A stretch of 64,000 nt of DNA, taken from NCBI GenBank assembly GCA_036245805.1, contig BTRK01000005.1, positions 24,094,984 through 24,158,983 on the forward strand. Direction: 5' to 3'. The notes under the pieces were generated by a model that was not told the DNA's origin, ran no database searches, and saw only the letters and a list, made by a program, of their open reading frames with translations. This stretch comes from Pristionchus mayeri (taxonomy: Eukaryota > Nematoda > Chromadorea > Rhabditida > Neodiplogasteridae). How positions within the stretch are numbered: position 1 is the first letter of the stretch; every line of letters begins with the position of its first letter. The position numbers and the translations under genes are program-made. This document shows positions 57,803 through 64,000 of this stretch, piece by piece.

Positions 57803-58126
57803 GTGATAAGACATCTCGAAAAAAACATTTCGGGAAACGACATCTCGGAAATTCCATTTCTGAAAAGGACATCTCGGAAAATGCCATTTCGGAAAAGGAC
57901 ATCTCGGAAACTTTAAACTGAAAACCCATTTTGCGCAATTTTCTTGTCATTATCAGATACTTCTACTTGATTTACATTACAATTGAAGAAATGAAAAACA
58001 AAAATATTATTTTAATCAAGAGAAAGTAGCTTCAAAAGACATGAACCCGCTCTTGGACTTTTTCCAAAATTTCCGAAACCTTTTCCGAAATGAATTTCCG
58101 AAATGTTTTTTCGAGATGTCTATCAC
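57803..58126. mobile_element. inverted-repeat element with 13-mer tandem repeats
   Basis: The ends GTGATAAGACATCTCGAAAA are inverted (the right end gives GTGATAGACATCTCGAAAAA). At 57838-57912 the motif ACATCTCGGAAA recurs three times, interleaved with CATTTCGGAAA/CATTTCTGAAA. It is non-coding. Confidence 0.75.
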
Positions 58127-58604
58127 CAAACTAACTTCCAGTTTACAAGGCAATCTGACGACGTTCAAACACAAAAAAAGCTTGCATATCATAGAATCAT
58201 AGATCGAAAAGCATGTAGATATGGACATGTCAAAAAAAGTACCCTCCATTAGCAAATGCATTGAACATTCTTCATCACATTATCGGCCCCGTAAAATGAA
58301 TAAATACAAACGCGGGTAAGTTTATTTTACCCGACGATGAGCAAAAGATGAAAAGTGATACACCGTTGGATAGAGGGCGTCAAGAATAATCAGAATATTC
58401 AGAAAGCGGCACCTTTTTCTCGAAAATAAAAATATTAATATTTTAAAATTATTTGCGCAGCATGATTATTCGATCTATGCATAGAATGGCAAAACGGTGA
58501 TTCAAAACTCAGCACGGCCCCCGGAGAAAACACATAAGAAAAATAAAAGGGAATAAGAGACACCGGATTACCCGCTCACGTAAAAAGTGCGGCACAAGAC
58601 GTAC
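58127..58604. other. ELP1 intron start, no gene seen
   Basis: Contains a fragment of the CACGGCCCCCGGAGAAAACA repeat at 58513. Nothing else was recognised. Confidence 0.4.
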
Positions 58605-58845
58605 CGTGTTGAATAAGGGATCCTTTTCGTTCAAATCTCCGTAGATTCGAAGAGCAATGGCATAGAGGGATTTAGACTTGATAACTTCTACTATTTCTCC
58701 AAATCTATAACAAGTAGTGTAGCGAGTGCGTGCTGGAGGAATGCCTTTACCTGGGAGGAGAAGACCGACAGAGGTTATCGAGTGCACATCCAAAGTCTTC
58801 TCTGAGGACGTCCATCTTGTATGCACGGTAAAAGAGATCATCCAA
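58605..58845 (-). CDS. ELP1: ELP1 exons upstream of the giant intron
   Basis: Two exons in frame: 58845-58751 (acceptor TTGTTTTAG, donor CCCAG|GTAAAG) and 58704-58605 (acceptor TTGTTATAG, donor ACG|GTACGT), joined by a 46-nt intron. The peptide includes YRAYKMDVLREDFGCALDNL and FGEIVEVIKSKSLYAIALRI, then YGDLNEKDPLFNT. The pattern F-x-E-x-[LV]-x-x-[IV]K-x-K-x-LY-x-x-AL-x-[IL]Y is typical of the ELP1 helical repeat region, directly N-terminal to the part found at 39.7 kb. The orientation and order agree with one gene. The intron between would be about 18.9 kb. Earlier exons lie beyond the repeats to the right or outside the window. Confidence 0.8.
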
Positions 58846-58881
58846 CTAAAACAATACTTGCACACTCATTTCCACACAAAC

Positions 58882-59029
58882 ATATCACGCCAATTACGAG
58901 AGAGTCGAGCTAGATTATCAAAACTTGGTAATGGGAACAAAACGCCGAAATATGTTCTCATCATTTTTAGTCACCCCTAGCTATGCCTTAACACCGCCCG
59001 AAGTCATTTTGTTCTGTGATCATTCTTAA
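58882..59029. repeat. ATCACG-family terminal fragment
   Basis: ATCACGCCAATTACGAGAGA, then GAGCTAGATT and GGTAATGGGAAC. A degenerate end of the 23.8-kb family, adjoining a TTAA MITE. Confidence 0.5.
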
Positions 59030-59245
59030 AGTTACCGGACGAGGACAAAATTGACCCCCTATTTTTTGTCCTCCATCGAATAGCCGATGGCTGAATTAGT
59101 TGAGAATGAATATACAAAAACGCTAAAAATCAATAATAGCATCAAGGGAAAGCCGGAAATGATCAGCGTAATCCCGCGCCATCTCACTTTTGCGTACTTT
59201 CTCGTACACCCGACGAGATCAGGGTTTCGTCCTCTTACGATAACT
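59030..59245. mobile_element. TTAA-flanked MITE, diverged copy
   Basis: TTAA at 59026-59029 and 59246-59249. The body matches 6926-7152 (CTCCATCGAATAGCCGATGG), but the ends have drifted to AGTTACCGGACGAGGAC and complement. Confidence 0.7.
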
Positions 59246-60455
59246 TTAAGGTCACTACGTCGAGTACCTAACCGGATTGTGAGACCCTAACTTTAACAAC
59301 GTATATCTGGTTTTTTGAGGAGCCCTTGGTTATTTTTCGAGCTCGATCGATCTATCAAAACTAGAAGTCATGAATGTTCTTTAGAACTGATCTACAGTTT
59401 AGGTAGGTTAAGTCAAGTGTATGAAAAGATTCCGTAGAATTTTGGATGTGTGATAGCATGCGTCGAGCTCTTTCGAATAAGGTATTTGCGGTCATACATG
59501 GCCGGCTGTTGTACAATTAGTTCCCCACTGAAGTGGTTAGATACACTTTGTTGAAAATTCAACTGGTTCGAAATGCGAAAATCGTGAATTTTGGTTCCAA
59601 TATTTAAATTTGTCGCTTATTTTAGTGATAAATGAATGCAATAAGAAAGTGAAGTGGTCTGAAAAAATTTTTTTTCAAGTGCTTCCGTTCAACGTTGTCG
59701 AATATATTCTTTGTATGTTTGCGGTTCTGATAAGTGGGGGACCCAAGCAACGTTTTAGCACTTAGAAGAGGTTTAGTTGATTTTAAGATATTTTTCAACA
59801 TAAAATAAAAAGCGAGACCGGTCATTCTTGGTTGCGCGCGCCGAAGGGATCGGTGTGAGGGAAAATGGTCTCTCCATTTGCAATGATCTCTCATATATTG
59901 CGCGCGGTGAGAGATGAAACTAGCCAGGAACTATGCTACGCCAAATACGCAGGATTTGTTGTAGTACTTTTCGCTACTCTCTGAGTAACTGCAAACACTT
60001 TTGATAACGAAAACAACTTAGAAAACCATGCTAATTGAAATTTAAAAAACAAGTTACAAAATCGTCATTTCTCGATTTTCATACCAGACATCTTATTGTA
60101 TATTTCCTTTACATTTTATGATGAAAACAACTAATAATATTACTTTTAGTAATTATTGAAACTAAGAACCACCATAAAATACGAATTCTGACTCAAACGG
60201 AAAATTGCCGAAAACTACCGTAATCAAGCGGACGGACAGACACACAAACTCTATATTTTGGCGTTTCCTTCGTTTATTTTATGCTAAGCTCTAGTTTTTT
60301 AAATGAATAATTTGGGTGAAGGCCGTTCGTTTGCGAGCATTTGAACTCAATCGAGTATCTATAACACGATGAAAAGGGAGTACAGAAAATGGCCACTTTC
60401 CGAACAGACACGATGACAACACTTTTTCATGATTTGCTCTATATTTTTCTATTAA
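59246..60455. other. no gene seen; one dispersed repeat
   Basis: 59330-59500 is a direct relative of 63680-63850 (CAAAACTAGAAGTC, CGAGCTCTTTCGAATA, GGTATTTGCGGT). The rest is AT-rich with no coding frame. Confidence 0.4.
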
Positions 60456-61257
60456 AGGTCCCCTCCGGGGAATGATTTTTTAAAACTCGCTCCTTAGTTA
60501 TTGAACGGCAGGGGCGCCAATTCAAACAGGGATTTGCTACAGTACCTCGAGAAACTCGAATACCTCAAATCAATATCCTGTCCTACTACAGTACTAATCA
60601 ATACAGTAACCAACTACAGTAACCTACAGTACCACCAGATACCGTATATCACTACCGTAACCCCGACTATCACGAACTGACTTTTTTCCAAAACTTTTTT
60701 CAATTGAGTCGATTCTTAGTCTATACCGTACCCAGTGTACAGTACCCCTTGCTACCGTAATCCACACCACGGCGGTGAATCGCAAAATGATTTTTTTTCT
60801 TGTAATGCATTTAAAAAATTGGTTCTTTGCTCGATCATGATATTATTACATTTATTTATTTATTATTATTTATTACATCATTTTACACTAATAAATCATA
60901 GCCCCAAAAAATTTTTGGAAAAACCATTTTGCGATTGACCGCCGTGGTGTGGGTTGCGGTAGCAAGGGGTACTGTACACTGGGTACGGCATAGACCAAGA
61001 ATCGACTCAATTGAAAAAAGTTTTGGAAAAAGTCAGTTCGTGATAGTCGGGGTTACGGTAGTGATATACGGTATCTGGTGGTACTGTAGGTTACTGTAGT
61101 TGGTTACTCTATTGATTAGTACTGTAGTAGGACAGGATATTTATTTGAGGTATTCGAGTTTCTCGAGGTACTGTAGCAAATCCCTGTTTGAATTGGCGCC
61201 CTTGCCGTTCAATAACTAAGGAGCGAGTTTTAAAAAATCATTCCCCGGAGGGGACCT
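60456..61257. mobile_element. TTAA-flanked palindrome rich in CTACAGTA
   Basis: The ends AGGTCCCCTCCGGGGAATGA are inverted. TTAA at 60452-60455 and 61258-61261. The arms of about 350 bp are almost identical and contain many TACTGTAG/CTACAGTA words. The 120-bp centre is AT-only. It is non-coding. Confidence 0.85.
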
Positions 61258-61745
61258 TTAAGCTCGGGTTTTTTGGTTGTCATATCGTTATAATAAACGC
61301 TTGCGCGCTTGTTCCCGAACTTGCAGCTCCCTACCTGTTCTTGGACGAAAAAGCTTACGGTTTAAGGTAAAGTAGTAATGAAGTTACTTCAAATCAATTA
61401 AACCTCTTCTAAGGGCTAAAACGTAGGGGATATGACAAAATCGCAAACGACAAAATGGCAAATCTTCACATCTCGTTTAGAAGACGTCCTAGTAATTTGG
61501 GGGTTCCGCAACTAATCAATATTACAGTACTCTATCAAATACCGTAACCAATTCCTTGGGTCAGATTTGGTGCCTTGGGTCATATATTTTTCTAAAATTA
61601 CCCACCTGATTTCAAAATGATTCTACCGTAACAGACAGTATTTCTGACAACTGTAGGGTCATTTTGCGATCGATTTTGGATTTTTAGGAAACTGCTTGAC
61701 CCATAACGGAACCTTTACCGATATCACGCCCTATCACGTCACGAG
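61258..61745. other. no gene seen
   Basis: Unassigned sequence. It ends with an ATATCACGCCCTATCACGTC segment that is the split end of an ATCACG-family repeat. Confidence 0.35.
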
Positions 61746-62112
61746 TAGGCTTCGAAAAAGGAGAATCTAGCAAGAAACAAGAACGATCATTCGTTCTCGT
61801 ATATCAGAATTGACCGGTGCATTCTCGAACAAGAGTTCTTGAATAAGAAAGAATTCTTGCGAGAACTATTTTGCGAAAATCGAGACCGTTGAGCGGTGAT
61901 CGGAGCGGGTGAAATGATATGGAGTAGTCAGAGAATGAATGAGTTTCACCTTCCATACATCAGTTTCCGAAACAATTCATTCTTGATCAAGAAAACCATT
62001 CTTGACCAAGAACGACCGTTCCATTCTTGCTCGAGAGTTCTTGAATGAGAATGGTTTCTTGGCAAGAATTAATCGAATTCTCGCAAGAATATTTCTTGTT
62101 TTTCGAAGCCTA
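61746..62112. mobile_element. hAT-like MITE with 8-bp target duplication
   Basis: The ends TAGGCTTCGAAAAA are inverted (the right end gives TAGGCTTCGAAAAACAAGAA). The flanks are GTCACGAG (61738-61745 and 62113-62120). The interior repeats TTCTTGA/CAAGAA words. It is inserted in the terminus of an ATCACG-family repeat. Confidence 0.85.
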
Positions 62113-62141
62113 GTCACGAGAGAATCGAGCTATATTTCATT

Positions 62142-63470
62142 ATCAAGGACCTCCTGTAACATTGCAGGAACACATACGACAGAAAAAAATTGTTTCTCAA
62201 TTTATGCTTGAAGTAGGTGGGGTAGCGTAAAATGAATGCGAAGAGAACGTCTATTCACTTGCTTTTGCGAAATTTGCATATTGAAGGCTTGTAATGACCT
62301 ACCACTTAAATTGACTGAATCTCGGTCAATTTTTGACGTACAACGAGCGAATTTTTTGCAATCGATGGCAAATTGGATGATCTACAAATAAATCAATTAA
62401 GGATACGGTCTAAATTCGCATCTTCCATGCATTATTTTTGAAAAACATTTTCAATTCAAAATATCTCGAGATTTGTCTTCAAAGGATACGAGTTTTATAG
62501 CAGAATCTGATTCTCCATGGTCGAATTGAGGTACTCATATGGTTCATTGTCCATAACTCTGTCCCCCCAATACTGATCCTCAGTAGGCAGAACCCGAACA
62601 TTGCCAATGTTTTGGATAAAACACTCTTCGGGTCGTACCTCGATTGCAACATATGCAAATCTACAAAATTAGACCACTTTTCGATAGCTCTTGAGAAGAT
62701 CTCCAATAATGACTTAAGGGTCGAAAGCGTCAAAGTTAACCGTTTCTGAGAAAACGAGTAAAAACCTCGGTAATACAAGCATAGTGTGATTATACCATTT
62801 TTCTCCCCGATTCTCTCACTATGGTCAATTGTTTTAGTTTTTACTCGTTTTCTCAAAACCGGTTAACTTTGACGCTTTCGACCCCTAAGACATTATTGGA
62901 GATCTTCTCAAGAGCTATCGAAAAGTGCTCTAATTTTGTAGATTTGCATATGTTGCAATCGAGATACGACACGAAGAGTGTTTTTGTCAAAAAATTGGCA
63001 ATGTCTGGGTTCTGCCCACTGAGGATCAGTATTGGGGGACAGAGTTATGAACAATGAACTATATGAGTACCTCAATTCGACCATGGAGAATCAGATTCTG
63101 CTATAAAATTCGTATCCTTTGAAGAACAATCTCGAGATATTTTGAATTTAAAATGTTTTTCGAAAATAATGCATGGAAGATGCGAATTTAGACCGTATCC
63201 TTAATTGAATTATTTGTAGATCATCCAATTTGCCATCGATTGCAAAAAATTCGCTCACTGTACGTCAAAAATTGACCGAGATTCAGTCAATTTAAGTGGT
63301 ATGTGATTACAAGCCTTCAATATGCAAATTTCGCAAAAGCAAGTGAATAGACGTTCTCTTCGCATTCATTTTACGCTACCCCACCTACTTTAAGCATAAA
63401 TTGAGACAACGATTTTTTTCTGTCTCAAAAGGATGTCATTTTCCTACATTTTTACAGGAGATCCGTGTTA
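62142..63470. mobile_element. palindromic element related to the CACGGGTCTCC family
   Basis: The ends are GACCTCCTGTAACATTGCAG (left) and inverted CACGGATCTCCTGTAAAAAT (right). The arms of about 620 bp are near-identical around a centre at 62800-62830. Mirror frames of 125 and 78 codons share LTLSTLKSLLEIFSRAIEK and are discarded as genes. Confidence 0.75.
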
Positions 63471-64000
63471 TACTGGTCATGTGTCCAAAATCATGGAATG
63501 AGTGCTAATCAGTTTTGGACACCCCTAGGCATGCTCCCTCATCCCTCCATTCCTCCAAATTTCGTAGGCCACAGGCCCTTCCTAATGTCGCTACGCCGGG
63601 CACCCTATCGGAGTCCCCAACTTTAGAACCCCATTACTTGGTTCTGGTGTGTTTTTGAGAGAAAATGTCCTCTAAGGAGCACCAGGTAATTTTTTGAGCT
63701 CTATCGATTTATCAAAACTAGAAGTCCTGAAAGTTCTTTGAAACAGAGCTAGAGTTAAGGTGGATCAAACCAAGTGTAGGGAAAGATTCTCTAAATTTTT
63801 AGCACGTGATGTCGAGATCTTTCGAATACGGTATTTGCGGTTATCAAAAACTGGGTATGGCGAATGTGTTTTGATAAATCGATAGAGCTCAAAAAATTAC
63901 CTGGAGCTACTCAGAGGACATTTTCTCTTAAAAACGCACCAGAACCATGTAATGAGCTTCTAAAGTTAGGGACGAAACCCTGATCTGACCCTGATCTCGT
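63471..64000. repeat. palindrome running off the window edge
   Basis: 63635-63760 pairs with 63850-63960 (GAGAAAATGTCCTC, AATTTTTTGAGCTCTATCGA). After 63963, AAAGTTAGGGACGAAACCCTGATC begins a TTAA-family MITE end that is cut by the window. No gene was seen. Confidence 0.55.

Noticed and set aside
1..64000. CRISPR arrays, rRNA genes, bacterial-type operons
   Set aside because: None seen. The repeats are inverted-repeat transposons, and host genes have spliceosomal introns.

Overview
The window looks like a piece of a nematode chromosome, most likely a rhabditid close to Caenorhabditis. The evidence is very short introns (about 42-50 nt) with TTTTCAG/TTTGCAG-type acceptors, CTACAGTA-type scattered motifs, a ribosomal-protein fragment with a splice acceptor just before its ATG (as in trans-spliced genes), and a very high load of short inverted-repeat transposons. 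No bacterial operon, rRNA gene, CRISPR array or intact tRNA gene was seen. Host coding sequence is sparse and broken into small exons by transposon-filled introns. Layout of host genes: (1) bases 112-7911, + strand: the 3' part of an unrecognised multi-exon gene. (2) bases 15047-8020, - strand: a complete TM2D3/almondex-type gene (signal peptide, Cys-rich ectodomain, TM2 domain) in five exons, convergent with gene 1 and split by a 6.25-kb intron holding a dead mariner, a mitochondrial bS21-like fragment and other debris. (3) bases 58845 to about 30086, - strand: exons of Elongator subunit ELP1/IKAP in three clusters (58.6-58.8 kb, 38.8-39.7 kb, probable last exon at 30.1-30.2 kb), separated by introns of up to about 19 kb packed with mobile elements. 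(4) bases 17088-17459, + strand: a truncated, frameshifted rpl-26 (uL24) copy. Smaller orphan exons occur at 13.3, 13.8, 35.2 and 37.1-38.0 kb. Mobile elements dominate. They fall into groups that can be defined from the sequence alone: elements flanked by TTAA (at least four different terminal families), elements flanked by 8-bp duplications (hAT-like, three copies), elements with CACGCGTG termini flanked by TTAT (two copies, both carrying tRNA-like segments), TA-flanked palindromes, mariner-like elements, and many near-perfect palindromes 0.3-2.2 kb long. A CR1/jockey-like LINE lies at 52.9-57.6 kb as one long broken copy plus a second partial copy, itself interrupted by a TTAA element. The most notable features are the tRNA-like segments inside terminal-inverted-repeat elements, the deeply nested palindromes in which one arm preserves the empty site of an insertion in the other arm, and the 18.46-20.66 kb palindrome whose spacer holds an exact inverted copy of nearby sequence. 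Most open reading frames of 60-130 codons in the palindromes occur as mirror pairs and are judged non-coding. All exon structures here are read by eye from splice signals and frame continuity.
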